A stretch of 21,873 bases of DNA, from positions 1 to 21,873 of the IMG/VR virus record IMGVR_UViG_3300035698_002976. One strand, given 5' to 3'. Below the pieces are notes generated by a model. It saw nothing but the letters and a program-made list of their open reading frames with translations. It made no database searches and had not been told where the DNA came from. Source of the DNA: a virus. This document shows positions 7,513-15,049 of the stretch, piece by piece (position 1 is the first letter of the stretch; the number at the start of each line of letters is the position of its first letter). Made by a program: the position numbers and the translations under genes.

Positions 7513-8718
7513 ATGACGATACAAACTAAAAATTATCAAATATTGCTTTCGGATAAAAACGGTGTAAGGAAACAAGACCTTACGCCTTTTGCCGTTGGTA
7601 TTGATTGGACATGGAACAGCAAGGGCGGTTGTGGTCGCTGTGAAATGACCATAAACCTACCGTATCGCAAGTTTGACATAGATGCTATGGATGATATACA
7701 AATACGCATTAAAGACCTTGTAAACGGCGGGTCAAAGCTCGTTTATCGTGGGTGGGTTGCTACTACGAACCCCCGGCTTTCGTCTAAAGAAAGCATTATG
7801 CTTGATGTGCGTGGATATTTCGACCTATTTAAACGCAGGGTAATACAAGACGGCACAAATAAAAAGACCTACACAGGGCAATACATACATGAAATAGTCA
7901 ATGATATTCTTGATACCTACATTATACCGACAACAAGCATTACAAAGGGTACCATTGACGACTCAACATTTAATGCCGATACGTTAGAATTTAAAACAGA
8001 CGCACAAAACGTAATGGAAACATTGGCAGGGGTTGACGGTGGGGTTGAGTATGGCGTAGACGAAAACCTTGTTTTCTTTTGGCGTACACAAAGCACGACA
8101 GTAAGGAAAAAGTTTCTTGTCGGTTCTGATATAGGAGTATTTAACCGCAAAATATCATACGACAAATTGTATAATAAAATATACTTTGAGGGTGGCAAGG
8201 TTGGCGATTCAATATTTGAATCAATTATAGAAAGTACGGACAGCCAATTTGCTTATGGGTTAGCGGAGAAGATACAAACAAACTCGGCTATTGTTTCGAC
8301 AAGTGTAGCAGATCAATACCTCGGCAACCTATTAGACGTAAACGCTGTGCCTCGCAGTAAAATGACTTTAAACATACCGGAAACGTCTTTTAGGTTTGAG
8401 GATTACTCGCCTATGGGCAAGCTTTCAATATATGACGTTGAGCATGACGTTGACGAAGTAACCGTTGGTATATGGGGCTTATCGGGTGCCGGCGGTAGCA
8501 ATTGGCTTTGGGGCAAGGCAGAGAACGGCGGGCGTGGCGCAATATGGGGTGGCGGTGGCGGTGGCTTTCAAAGTTTTATTGATAAAATCAAATACACGTT
8601 ATCCGATACGGACGGCAAGGTAAATGCGCAATACTCACTTGGTTTAACCAATGATGAAACGGCGTCAAAGATAAAGCAATTAGCATTACAAACAAGCAAT
8701 TTAAGACAAAGGAGTTAA
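7513..8718 (+). CDS. Tail-associated baseplate hub protein (Tal-like)
   Basis: A 401-aa protein starting one base after the previous stop. The N-terminal part (DWTWNSKGGCGRCEMTINLP, then YRGWVA and MLDVRGYFDLFKRRV) resembles the hub domains of gp27/Tal-like siphovirus tail proteins that form the trimer closing the tube. A central region FLVGSDIGVFNRKISYDKLYNKIYFEGG is typical of such hubs. No peptidase or lysozyme domain is evident. An odd Gly/Trp-rich stretch lies near residues 321-356 (WGLSGAGGSNWLWG, GGGGGGF), perhaps a flexible linker or surface loop, before a helical C-terminus. Assigned by order and general pattern. Confidence 0.7.
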   Translation: MTIQTKNYQILLSDKNGVRKQDLTPFAVGIDWTWNSKGGCGRCEMTINLPYRKFDIDAMDDIQIRIKDLVNGGSKLVYRGWVATTNPRLSSKESIMLDVRGYFDLFKRRVIQDGTNKKTYTGQYIHEIVNDILDTYIIPTTSITKGTIDDSTFNADTLEFKTDAQNVMETLAGVDGGVEYGVDENLVFFWRTQSTTVRKKFLVGSDIGVFNRKISYDKLYNKIYFEGGKVGDSIFESIIESTDSQFAYGLAEKIQTNSAIVSTSVADQYLGNLLDVNAVPRSKMTLNIPETSFRFEDYSPMGKLSIYDVEHDVDEVTVGIWGLSGAGGSNWLWGKAENGGRGAIWGGGGGGFQSFIDKIKYTLSDTDGKVNAQYSLGLTNDETASKIKQLALQTSNLRQRS

Positions 8719-8722
8719 TATA

Positions 8723-9640
8723 ATGGCGGATTATCCAAATGCAAAAAAGAACTTTACGGCACTCATAGACGGTACAACGTACATGGAGGCTGTAAACGTC
8801 AATGTCGTTTATGATGAGGTCGAGGCAACACAGTTGTTTATCGGTGCGTCAGGCGCATTGCAAAGTCATAATTCAAGTATATTGGAGCTATTGCTCAACA
8901 ATTATACAGGGTTACGGCTCGTGTATAGCGACACCGGAGAAATAACAATTAAGTCCGGCAGAGCGATAATACCAAACGTAACGGCGTCAATTAAAAAGTT
9001 AAGAGTAAACACCGCCGATGATTCAATAACTGTTACAGACCTTGACACCGGGGCTATGGCAGAGGCTTATTATTATGTATACGCAGTTGCAGACGCCTCC
9101 GGTAGTGCCATTGCCTTTGTTTTCTCTGCCTCCGATTCGGCGCCAACCGGGTACACATATTACAAAAAGATTGGTTGGTTCTACAATGAAACAGCAAGTG
9201 TTTTAGACGTAACGACAAAACAGTTTGGCAATATAATAGACAACGCACGCAACCCAAACAGGGTAACACGTTCAGCAACAAGCACGCAGACAATAGCCTC
9301 CGCAACGCCGGCAACGCTTGACAGCATGGAAATAAATTTCGTTTCTAACGGTGGCAGGGTAATAGTTGAGGGGTCTATATATGTTAGGAACGGAGGTCAT
9401 GCAACAACAGATTTAATTGTTGACATAGACGGTACCGACAAAATAGTTTACAACTATTTAGAAGTTCCCTCCGGACAAACAGAGGCAGGGCAATGGGTAC
9501 CTATATATTATGACGAAGTTTTATCCGCCGGGGAACACACCATCAAAATAGAATGGAGTGCAAGTTCCGGCATATCAACAACCAAGACAGTTGGCAATGC
9601 AGAAGATACGCCAAGGACATTAACGGTTCACGAAGAATAA
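8723..9640 (+). CDS. Minor tail / baseplate protein
   Basis: A 305-aa protein with GGAG at 8711-8714. It is rich in Thr, Ala and beta-strand patterns. The N-terminal half (SGRAIIPNVTASIKKLRVNT, AEAYYYVYAVADASG) resembles segments seen in tail proteins that carry fibres. The C-terminal half (RVIVEGSIYVRNGGHATTDL, AGEHTIKIEWSASSG) looks like a jelly-roll or Ig-like beta sandwich. No catalytic motif is seen. It lies between hub and fibre, so a baseplate or receptor-binding role is inferred. I do not recognise a specific named family. Confidence 0.6.
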   Translation: MADYPNAKKNFTALIDGTTYMEAVNVNVVYDEVEATQLFIGASGALQSHNSSILELLLNNYTGLRLVYSDTGEITIKSGRAIIPNVTASIKKLRVNTADDSITVTDLDTGAMAEAYYYVYAVADASGSAIAFVFSASDSAPTGYTYYKKIGWFYNETASVLDVTTKQFGNIIDNARNPNRVTRSATSTQTIASATPATLDSMEINFVSNGGRVIVEGSIYVRNGGHATTDLIVDIDGTDKIVYNYLEVPSGQTEAGQWVPIYYDEVLSAGEHTIKIEWSASSGISTTKTVGNAEDTPRTLTVHEE

Positions 9641-9656
9641 AAAAAAGGGGTAAAAA

Positions 9657-10004
9657 ATGGAATGTACAAACTTTACTAAATACCGGGGCGATGATTGCAC
9701 AATTAATTTAGCGTTTAAAGACGGCGATGGGGTGGCACAGGACATCACCGGTTGGACTACGTTTATAACAATTAAGTCCGACATTGACGATGCAGACGTT
9801 GACGCTGTGTTTCAAGAGGACGTAACTGTACACGATACCCCGGCAGATGGGTTAACGCATTTTACAATCCCGGACACAGATTCGGACGACCTTGCCGGCG
9901 ATTATGTTTATGACATTCAGTACAAGGACAACACCGGGTTAATCAAAACAGTTATGAAAGGTGTTTTTACTTTTACGAAAGATGTAACGAGGAGGATTAC
10001 TTAA
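9657..10004 (+). CDS. Small BppU-N-like tail protein
   Basis: A 115-aa acidic protein preceded by AAAAGGGG at 9643-9650 region. Its pattern YRGDDCTINLAFKDGDGVAQDITGW, then TFITIKSD and DYVYDIQYKDNTG, matches the small beta-sandwich found at the N-terminus of baseplate upper proteins (BppU-like) and in stand-alone proteins next to tail fibres. It probably serves as an adaptor joining fibre to baseplate. It is immediately followed by the large fibre gene with a one-base gap, supporting co-function. Family assignment is from sequence pattern only. Confidence 0.6.
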   Translation: MECTNFTKYRGDDCTINLAFKDGDGVAQDITGWTTFITIKSDIDDADVDAVFQEDVTVHDTPADGLTHFTIPDTDSDDLAGDYVYDIQYKDNTGLIKTVMKGVFTFTKDVTRRIT

Positions 10005-10005
10005 T

Positions 10006-13000
10006 ATGGACATTAATGTAACGGTATATATCCCAACTGATAATGTCAATGTAGCTGTATCAATTAACGAGGGTGTAACTGTAAAACAATTTAATGGAAA
10101 CATAAGCCCGGATAGACAAGAATGGGGGCAGAATGGTTTTATAGATCGCACCAATAGCACAATGTCTTTCGTTGATGGTACCCGGACATTTACAATAACC
10201 CCAACCGGGGCAAAGTTTGATTATTATTACCAAGGTCGCAAATTCTCTACGGTGTCAGCCGATAGCGTTGTTATTGAGGACGAGATTGGCACGCACGTTA
10301 TATATTATGACGGCGATACGTTGACGGCGCTATATGCACCAACAGACGGACAGTATGACACCATTCTACGCACCAAAACACTTGTTGCCACGTTGTATTG
10401 GAACAAGACACAGGGCGAATTGCTTTATTTTGGAGAAGACCGGCATGGTTATAGCATGGCGCCTGTAACTCATTCTTACTTGCATTATGTTAATGGGTTG
10501 GCTTATGTTTCCGGGCTTGCATTAAATACAATGGACGTTGACGGTTCCGGTAACGATAATACCTCGGCACAGTTCGGCATTGATGCCGGGGCGGTTGCTG
10601 ACGAAGACATATATGACGAGTTGGGAGCCGTTTTAGCGTCTGCCGGTTGCCCGATATGGTATATGCTTGGAGCGGTACCGGAATGGAACGTAACAAATAA
10701 CACAGGGTACAGCGTAAGGACATTCGACAACACAAACGCAACAAGACTTGCTTGGAACGAGTTCACAGCCGGAGCGTGGCAACTTACTGAAACAACAAGC
10801 AATCAATATACGCTGTGTCATATATTCGCCACAACGGACAAAGATACTCCGTTGATAGCGATAATGGGTCAAGCTAAATACCTTACTGTTAAGTTAGCAC
10901 AAGACGGAGCCAAAACAGAAATGCTTTCGTTGGTAACTGACGACTTACCTTTGCCGGAATTAAAGCCGGTGGCAAGTATCATTTTGCAAACTGTAAGCAC
11001 CTACACGAATGACGTAAAAGCACGAATAAGACTAACAGAAGACGGCAACAATTATATTGATTGGAGAAGTACAGCCATAACCTCAACATCAGCCGGCACA
11101 AGTCATGCAGACCTTTCCGGGTTAGTAGGTTCGGACGACCATACTCAATATGCTTTATTGCTTGGGCGTTCCGGTGGGCAAACGCTTATCGGTGGCATTG
11201 TTTCCGCAGATGATTTAATACTTTCATCAACAAGCCATGCAACAAAGGGTAAGATAATTTTAGGTACAGCCGAAACAAGTTATTTTGACGAGGTAACAGA
11301 GAACCTTGTTATATCCGGTACCATTGCCGGCAGTAATTTATCCGGTACAAACACAGGCGACCAAGCCACTATTGTTGGTATAACTGGCACAAAAGCACAG
11401 TTCGACACAGCAGTAACGGACGGAAACTTTGCGTATTCCGGAGGCGCTTATCACGATGGTTTCAGCGACTTTGTGGCAAACGAACACATAAACCATACCG
11501 CAGTTACATTAACAGCCGGTGCCGGGCTTACCGGTGGCGGAACCATAGCGTCAAGCAGAACCTTTGCAGTTGGAGCGGGTACCGGGATAACGGTTAACGC
11601 CGACAGCATAGAAACAAACGATGGCGCAATAGATCACAACAGCTTATTGAACTACTCTGCAAGCGTGCATTATACACAAGCAAACATTATAGCCGTTGGC
11701 ACAATAGCAACAGGGGTTTGGAGCGGTACAGCTTTAATTGCCGGGAAAGTGCCAAACCATGATAATTTAGACGGCTTTGTCGCTAACGAGCATATTGATT
11801 GGACAACAGACCAAGGGGCAACAGACATACACGCAGGGAATTACATAAACACAACTTACGTTGCGGGAGATTTTGCGCATGACAGTTTGGCGAGCCTTAC
11901 AGGTACCGCCGGACAATACAATCACCCGACAAACGCACAAATGGTCATAATTGGTAATACTTCCGGGAGCAACTCCGGCGACCAATCATCGGGCGACTTT
12001 GATCACAATTCGTTGTCAAACACGCATAACCTTACAACGGACATTGACCACAACGCATTGACAAATACGCACAATCTCACAACAGATATTGACCATGACG
12101 CATTGACGAACTTTGTAGCCAACGAACACATTAACCATACCTCCGTTACATTAACTGCGGGTGCCGGGCTTACCGGTGGCGGAACCATAGCGTCAAACAG
12201 AACCTTTGCAGTTGGAGCGGGTACCGGGATAACGGTTAATGCCGACACCATAGAAACAAACGATGGCGCAATAGATCACAACAGCTTATTAAACTACTCG
12301 GCAAGTGTACATTTTACACAGGCGAACATCGTAACCGTTGGCACAGTAACAACAGGGGTTTGGAGCGGTACGGCTTTGGTTGCCGGAAAAGTACCCGACC
12401 ATGACGACTTAAACGGATTTGTCGCAAACGAGCATATCAATTGGGTAAACGGTGGGGCTAATAACTTCGATACAGCCGGCACAGGTAACTTTGACGGAGC
12501 AGTAACAATTGGAGCCTTTACAATACCGAACACAGACGGTACAAGCGGGCAGGTATTACAGACAAACGGTTCCGGGGTCTTGACTTGGGCGACACCGTCC
12601 GGCGGTGGCGGTGGGTGGCAAGATGATGGCACGATAGTAAGACCGTCAACCATTACGGACAATGTGGGCATAGGGGCAACAAGCGCCGGCACAAGCGCCG
12701 AGGGCGTGTTAGTCATAGGAATACAAGAGATTCCAACAACAAGCCCGGCAGATGCGGTGCAACTTTATGCCGAGGACGCTGATGCAGGGTATACGGCAGA
12801 TGTTTTTGATAACGTAGCAAACCTTTCTTTAGACGTTGGCGCTCCATATAACATGGCAAATGTAATAGATGAAAATACAGCAACTTGGGGTGGGGATAAT
12901 GGACATGGTGGCGTTAATAAGTCTTTAAAATATGACTTTGGCTCCGGGGTAACAAAAACAATTACAAAGTTTTCTATTGGTGCGAGTGATGCTGTATACA

Positions 13001-13593
13001 CCGGTTCCCCATCTGCCTATCTTTTGCAAGGTTCAAACAACGATTCTTCTTGGACTACTCTTGACAGCGATACCGGGTTAACATGGACAGCCGGGCAAGT
13101 AAGAGATTATGAGTTTGCAAACACAACAGCGTACCGCTATTACAGATTATACTATACGGCTATACAATCCGGCGATGAGTGCCGGTTTGGTTATTGGGCA
13201 GGGTATGAAAGCATATTGCCATTGGCTGAATTAAAAGTAAGGGATGAGGCGGGCAACATTACAACGCTTTCTCCTCATACGTTTACTTTGGTTGATAGAG
13301 GGCATGACCTTGCTTGGACATACCATTCAGAGCAAGACGGCAATATTATAGAGGCAGATATGTACCGGGCTATGCGCATGATAGAGGAAATGTCGGGTAA
13401 GCAAATAATGCAAATGAGGGATAGCGCCGGCGATGATATTTCGGACTTCAAAGGTCGCAACCTAATACAGAAAGCAAGCAAAAGAATACAGGCGCATACC
13501 TCAAAAATAAATGCCTTGCAGTTTACAACCGAGCAATTAGAGGCACGCATTGTGGAACTGGAAAAAGAGGTAACGGAATTGCAAGCCGTATAG
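10006..13593 (+). CDS. Large tail fibre with internal repeats, discoidin-like domain and coiled coil
   Basis: An 1195-aa fibre. Residues 1-360 form a unique beta-rich N-terminal part. Residues about 366-390 carry SHADLSGL...DDHTQYALLLGR, a motif frequent in phage fibres. Residues 489-599 and 703-813 are two copies of a ~111-aa module (FVANEHINHT...GAGLTGGGTIAS...), separated by three DHN-x-L-x-N-THNLTT repeats at 666-702. A GGGGG linker lies near 866. Residues ~945-1080 resemble an F5/8 type C (discoidin) carbohydrate-binding domain (AYLLQGSNNDSSWTTL..., YRYYRLYYT). Residues ~1145-1195 are a coiled coil (LEARIVELEKEVTELQ). It probably trimerises and contacts host glycans. No S74-type chaperone domain is evident. 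Confidence 0.82.
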   Translation: MDINVTVYIPTDNVNVAVSINEGVTVKQFNGNISPDRQEWGQNGFIDRTNSTMSFVDGTRTFTITPTGAKFDYYYQGRKFSTVSADSVVIEDEIGTHVIYYDGDTLTALYAPTDGQYDTILRTKTLVATLYWNKTQGELLYFGEDRHGYSMAPVTHSYLHYVNGLAYVSGLALNTMDVDGSGNDNTSAQFGIDAGAVADEDIYDELGAVLASAGCPIWYMLGAVPEWNVTNNTGYSVRTFDNTNATRLAWNEFTAGAWQLTETTSNQYTLCHIFATTDKDTPLIAIMGQAKYLTVKLAQDGAKTEMLSLVTDDLPLPELKPVASIILQTVSTYTNDVKARIRLTEDGNNYIDWRSTAITSTSAGTSHADLSGLVGSDDHTQYALLLGRSGGQTLIGGIVSADDLILSSTSHATKGKIILGTAETSYFDEVTENLVISGTIAGSNLSGTNTGDQATIVGITGTKAQFDTAVTDGNFAYSGGAYHDGFSDFVANEHINHTAVTLTAGAGLTGGGTIASSRTFAVGAGTGITVNADSIETNDGAIDHNSLLNYSASVHYTQANIIAVGTIATGVWSGTALIAGKVPNHDNLDGFVANEHIDWTTDQGATDIHAGNYINTTYVAGDFAHDSLASLTGTAGQYNHPTNAQMVIIGNTSGSNSGDQSSGDFDHNSLSNTHNLTTDIDHNALTNTHNLTTDIDHDALTNFVANEHINHTSVTLTAGAGLTGGGTIASNRTFAVGAGTGITVNADTIETNDGAIDHNSLLNYSASVHFTQANIVTVGTVTTGVWSGTALVAGKVPDHDDLNGFVANEHINWVNGGANNFDTAGTGNFDGAVTIGAFTIPNTDGTSGQVLQTNGSGVLTWATPSGGGGGWQDDGTIVRPSTITDNVGIGATSAGTSAEGVLVIGIQEIPTTSPADAVQLYAEDADAGYTADVFDNVANLSLDVGAPYNMANVIDENTATWGGDNGHGGVNKSLKYDFGSGVTKTITKFSIGASDAVYTGSPSAYLLQGSNNDSSWTTLDSDTGLTWTAGQVRDYEFANTTAYRYYRLYYTAIQSGDECRFGYWAGYESILPLAELKVRDEAGNITTLSPHTFTLVDRGHDLAWTYHSEQDGNIIEADMYRAMRMIEEMSGKQIMQMRDSAGDDISDFKGRNLIQKASKRIQAHTSKINALQFTTEQLEARIVELEKEVTELQAV
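11470..11802 (+). repeat. Fibre module, copy 1 (333 bp)
   Basis: First copy of a 111-codon module that recurs exactly 642 bp downstream in the same frame. The core (about 11519-11607) is nearly identical at nucleotide level to copy 2, including synonymous positions, while the edges differ at many third positions. Confidence 0.9.
12001..12111 (+). repeat. 45-bp tandem repeats in the fibre
   Basis: Two full 45-bp units (12001-12045, 12046-12090) and a partial third (12091-12111) encode DHNSLSNTHNLTTDI, DHNALTNTHNLTTDI and DHDALTN. They occupy the space between the two large fibre modules. They are coding, with drift at third positions, and are not a CRISPR array. Confidence 0.88.
12112..12444 (+). 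repeat. Fibre module, copy 2 (333 bp)
   Basis: Second copy of the module at 11470-11802, with amino acid differences limited to conservative substitutions such as A/S, Y/F and I/V. Both copies end in FVANEHI followed by a short Trp-containing turn. Confidence 0.9.
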
Positions 13594-13600
13594 CACCGAC

Positions 13601-13629
13601 TTGCCAAAATGAAGTTTAAGAGGTATAGT
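13601..13629 (+). promoter_or_regulatory. Sigma70-type promoter before the lysis cassette
   Basis: TTGCCA (13601-13606), a 17-bp spacer and TATAGT (13624-13629) each match 5 of 6 consensus bases. A TATAAT at 13633-13638 is nearby but has no properly spaced -35. The promoter begins just after the fibre stop codon and would start transcription about 35 bases before the ATG at 13673. Confidence 0.7.
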
Positions 13630-13672
13630 TTATATAATGTTTAATGTAACAATAACCCCGGAGGAGAGCAAA

Positions 13673-13984
13673 ATGAAAACTGTAAACCTAAACAAAACAT
13701 TTACCCTATTGGACGGAACGTGTGTTCTTGATGAATCAGGGAAGAAACCCGAACAAATGAACAAGTTTCTTGGCAACTTACTTGTCAAGACACCCGCAAA
13801 AAAAGACGCTTGTATGCAACTTACCCTTGGGCAAAAGCTTTACGCAACAACAGAGATAATCACCCTTGAAACCGCAGAGATAGACTTGATAAAAGACATT
13901 ATGAAAGGTGCAAGAAATTCTGCCCTAATTGAGGCGCAGGTAATACAGGCGCTTGAAACCGATGCGTCTACAAAAAAAGGATAA
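13673..13984 (+). CDS. Small conserved-type phage protein of unknown function
   Basis: A 103-aa protein. The start is ATG 13673, because the strong CGGAGGAG at 13660-13667 points to it; an in-frame ATG at 13637 lies in the promoter region and has no ribosome site. It opens MKTVNLNKTFTLLDGTCVLDE and contains TLGQKLYATTEIITLETAEIDLIKDIM. This layout (short strand, 'LDG' turn, a long helix, then a short acidic region of helices) recalls small phage proteins often encoded after tail fibre genes, but I cannot name a function. It is the first gene after the promoter and precedes membrane-associated lysis genes. Confidence 0.75.
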   Translation: MKTVNLNKTFTLLDGTCVLDESGKKPEQMNKFLGNLLVKTPAKKDACMQLTLGQKLYATTEIITLETAEIDLIKDIMKGARNSALIEAQVIQALETDASTKKG

Positions 13985-13986
13985 CT

Positions 13987-14250
13987 ATGGATAAATGCGA
14001 AAAGCATGACGATTGCATGGAATCAGTACGAGAGGGAACTCACCAAAACGCTTTGGAAACGAAAGAGCTTTCCGGCATTTTAAAGGGTTTTATGACTTCG
14101 ACAAAAGATTATATTGATGCTAGTCGCAACGATCTATATTCCAAGGGCGGTGTTATTGATAGTATGGGGAACCATTCAAGCCAACTAAAATTGCAATGGG
14201 GTTTGATGGTACTTGTATTGATAGCCATAATAACAGTATCGGTAAGATAA
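13987..14250 (+). CDS. XhlA-like single-span membrane protein
   Basis: An 87-aa protein with AAAAAGGA before ATG 13987. It has a soluble, charged N-terminal helix with a Cys/His cluster (CEKHDDC), a central region DYIDASRNDLYSKGG, and one C-terminal membrane segment (LQWGLMVLVLIAIITVSV) ending in Arg. Small proteins with a cytoplasmic helix and a single C-terminal span occur next to holins (the XhlA / haemolysin-like class) and assist lysis. It overlaps the next gene by one base (TAATG). The role is inferred from topology and neighbourhood. Confidence 0.7.
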   Translation: MDKCEKHDDCMESVREGTHQNALETKELSGILKGFMTSTKDYIDASRNDLYSKGGVIDSMGNHSSQLKLQWGLMVLVLIAIITVSVR

Positions 14251-14417
14251 TGCAGGTCGATGCCGAGGAGTACGACAAGGCGTTGCACGAAATACCTGTG
14301 TTTGTTCAGAGGTTGGAGGCGTTGGTTGCTACGCTAAAGCAATTAGAAAAAGACATAATGCAATTTCGGCAACATTTAATAAAGTCCGTAAAGGACGAGG
14401 AGGACAAACCATGTTAG
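14250..14417 (+). CDS. 55-aa coiled-coil peptide
   Basis: ATG 14250 overlaps the preceding TAA, and the gene ends 7 bases inside the holin gene. The 55-residue product is almost wholly helical and heptad-like (VQRLEALVATLKQLEKDIMQF), then a charged tail with KDEEDKPC. There is no membrane segment. A longer reading from 14196 is in frame but begins within the previous gene without a ribosome site. Translational coupling to both neighbours suggests a lysis-associated accessory or spanin-like/antiholin-like partner, but no function is recognised. Confidence 0.65.
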   Translation: MQVDAEEYDKALHEIPVFVQRLEALVATLKQLEKDIMQFRQHLIKSVKDEEDKPC

Positions 14418-14755
14418 ATATTTTAAAAAACCTAATGGGAACACCTGCGGTACAGGCAATTTTGTTTGCGGTTATAATTATAGCGGTAAGCTTTATCGTT
14501 AAAAAAACCAAAACAAAAAAAGACGATATGGTATGGGGCATTGTTAGAGGCGCCATGTTTAACGCTTTTAATATTGCTGAAAAACTTATACCGGACAACA
14601 GTTCAAACGCCGGCATGAGAAAAGTTGATGAGGCGCTAAAAGCTTTTAACGGAAAAATATCCGACAGCCTTGGGCGTAATGCAAGCAAGTCTGAATTAGA
14701 TCAGGCAAAAGCATTATGGTCTGAAATGGCTTTTGAGATTAAAAAAAAATCGTAA
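14411..14755 (+). CDS. Holin, LLH-like
   Basis: A 114-aa protein with GAGGAGG at 14397-14403 region before ATG 14411. It has an N-terminal membrane span (AVQAILFAVIIIAVSFIV, about residues 13-30), a strongly basic KKTKTKK segment immediately after, then a soluble helical part (FNAFNIAEKLIPDN..., SDSLGRNASKSELDQAKALW). One N-terminal span with a long cytoplasmic helix domain resembles phage LL-H-type holins, which trigger or permit lysis by permeabilising the membrane. An endolysin gene is not present nearby. The coding sequence ends in nine consecutive A's before TCG TAA (see the possible extension). Confidence 0.65.
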   Translation: MLDILKNLMGTPAVQAILFAVIIIAVSFIVKKTKTKKDDMVWGIVRGAMFNAFNIAEKLIPDNSSNAGMRKVDEALKAFNGKISDSLGRNASKSELDQAKALWSEMAFEIKKKS

Positions 14756-14907
14756 GCAAGCCAATTAAGTGCTTGTTGTGGGCTTTTAGAAACCGGAAAA
14801 AAATAAAACTTGTAAGCAATATTGCTAAACACATAAAATTCGGTCAGTTCAAGACGCCCATGACAGGCACTAAATATACAGGTTTCAAGGTAGACTTTAA
14901 ATTTTAA
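14741..14907 (+). other. Possible -1 frameshift extension of the holin
   Basis: The holin ends ATT AAA AAA AAA TCG TAA. The A9 run (14741-14749) permits -1 slippage, after which the frame stays open for 52 codons from ATC 14749 to TAA 14905-14907, giving a 165-aa product. The extension is strongly basic and aromatic (RNRKKIKL, FKTPMTGTKYTGFKVDFKF) and uses codons like its neighbours (ATA, GTA, ACA). It has no credible independent start: a TTG at 14773 and ATG at 14860 lack ribosome sites. A weak AAGCC/GGCTT stem starts about 7 bases after the run. Alternatives: chance open frame, a decayed 3' end, or a homopolymer length error. Confidence 0.35.
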
Positions 14908-14912
14908 CACAT

Positions 14913-14932
14913 TGTTCGCTCCTCGGTGAACA
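14913..14932 (+). ncRNA. Hairpin displaying an anti-ribosome-site loop (candidate sRNA seed)
   Basis: TGTTC (14913-14917) pairs with GAACA (14928-14932), enclosing exactly GCTCCTCGGT (14918-14927). This loop is the perfect reverse complement of ACCGAGGAGC, the ribosome-site motif of early genes at 15034, 16444 and 17653, and part of those at 15547 and 20091. An intrinsic terminator starts 2 bases later, so the 3' end of the late transcript has the layout of a small RNA: exposed seed, then terminator. On the opposite strand the same bases would look like a ribosome site (see rejected items). Confidence 0.45.
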
Positions 14933-14933
14933 T

Positions 14934-14972
14934 GGCAGGGGTTGGATTAATTTCCGGCTCCTGTCTTTTTTT
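14934..14972 (+). terminator. Strong intrinsic terminator after the lysis cassette
   Basis: GGCAGGGGTTGGA (14934-14946) pairs with TCCGGCTCCTGTC (14953-14965) over 13 bp, four of them G-U, around a TTAATT loop, followed by seven T's at 14966-14972. It separates the late (tail/lysis) transcript from the early promoter at 14983. Confidence 0.92.
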
Positions 14973-14982
14973 GTCTATTTAC

Positions 14983-15011
14983 TTGCATTGTGCGTGCGTG
15001 CGTGCTAGTAT
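14983..15011 (+). promoter_or_regulatory. Early promoter with GTGCGTGC spacer (1)
   Basis: TTGCAT (14983-14988), a 17-bp spacer of mostly GTGC repeats, and an extended TGC-TAGTAT (-10 at 15006-15011). It follows the terminator directly, and the predicted start is about 20 bases before the ribosome site at 15034. A second promoter of nearly identical layout lies at 15316-15344. Confidence 0.6.
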
Positions 15012-15033
15012 CTATTCATAAATATTAAACATA

Positions 15034-15046
15034 ACCGAGGAGGAGC
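15034..15046 (+). promoter_or_regulatory. ACCGAGGAG-type ribosome site
   Basis: ACCGAGGAGGAGC precedes ATG 15050. The ACCG prefix goes beyond normal anti-16S pairing, yet it recurs before the RecT gene (16444-16452), the gene at 17670 (17653-17663) and, with GGGG, the gene at 20108 (20091-20100); the exonuclease gene has a shorter ACGAGGAGC (15547-15555). Confidence 0.7.
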
Positions 15047-15049
15047 ATT

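Noticed and set aside
12001-12111. Possible CRISPR-like direct repeats.
   Set aside because: 45-bp units are contiguous without spacers, in frame, and within the fibre gene.
13637-13672. Upstream ATG 13637 as start of the gene at 13673.
   Set aside because: It overlaps the promoter -10 region and lacks a ribosome site, whereas CGGAGGAG is positioned for ATG 13673.
14757-14787. AAGCC/GGCTT hairpin followed by TT as a terminator just after the holin.
   Set aside because: Only 5 bp with a long loop; the much stronger terminator at 14934-14972 serves this role.
14815-14826. Perfect 12-bp palindrome AGCAATATTGCT as an operator or recombination site.
   Set aside because: It lies in the possible holin extension and no second copy was noticed; a 12-bp palindrome alone is weak evidence.
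14701-14910. Minus-strand 69-codon ORF beginning at GTG 14910, with ACCGAGGAGC-like ribosome site upstream and a PIN-like start (KVYLETCIFSA).
   Set aside because: It runs backwards into the holin gene, would need a minus-strand promoter that I do not see, and nothing beyond the first dozen residues resembles a PIN domain. The loop reading (anti-ribosome-site hairpin) fits the + strand transcript better, but this alternative is not excluded.
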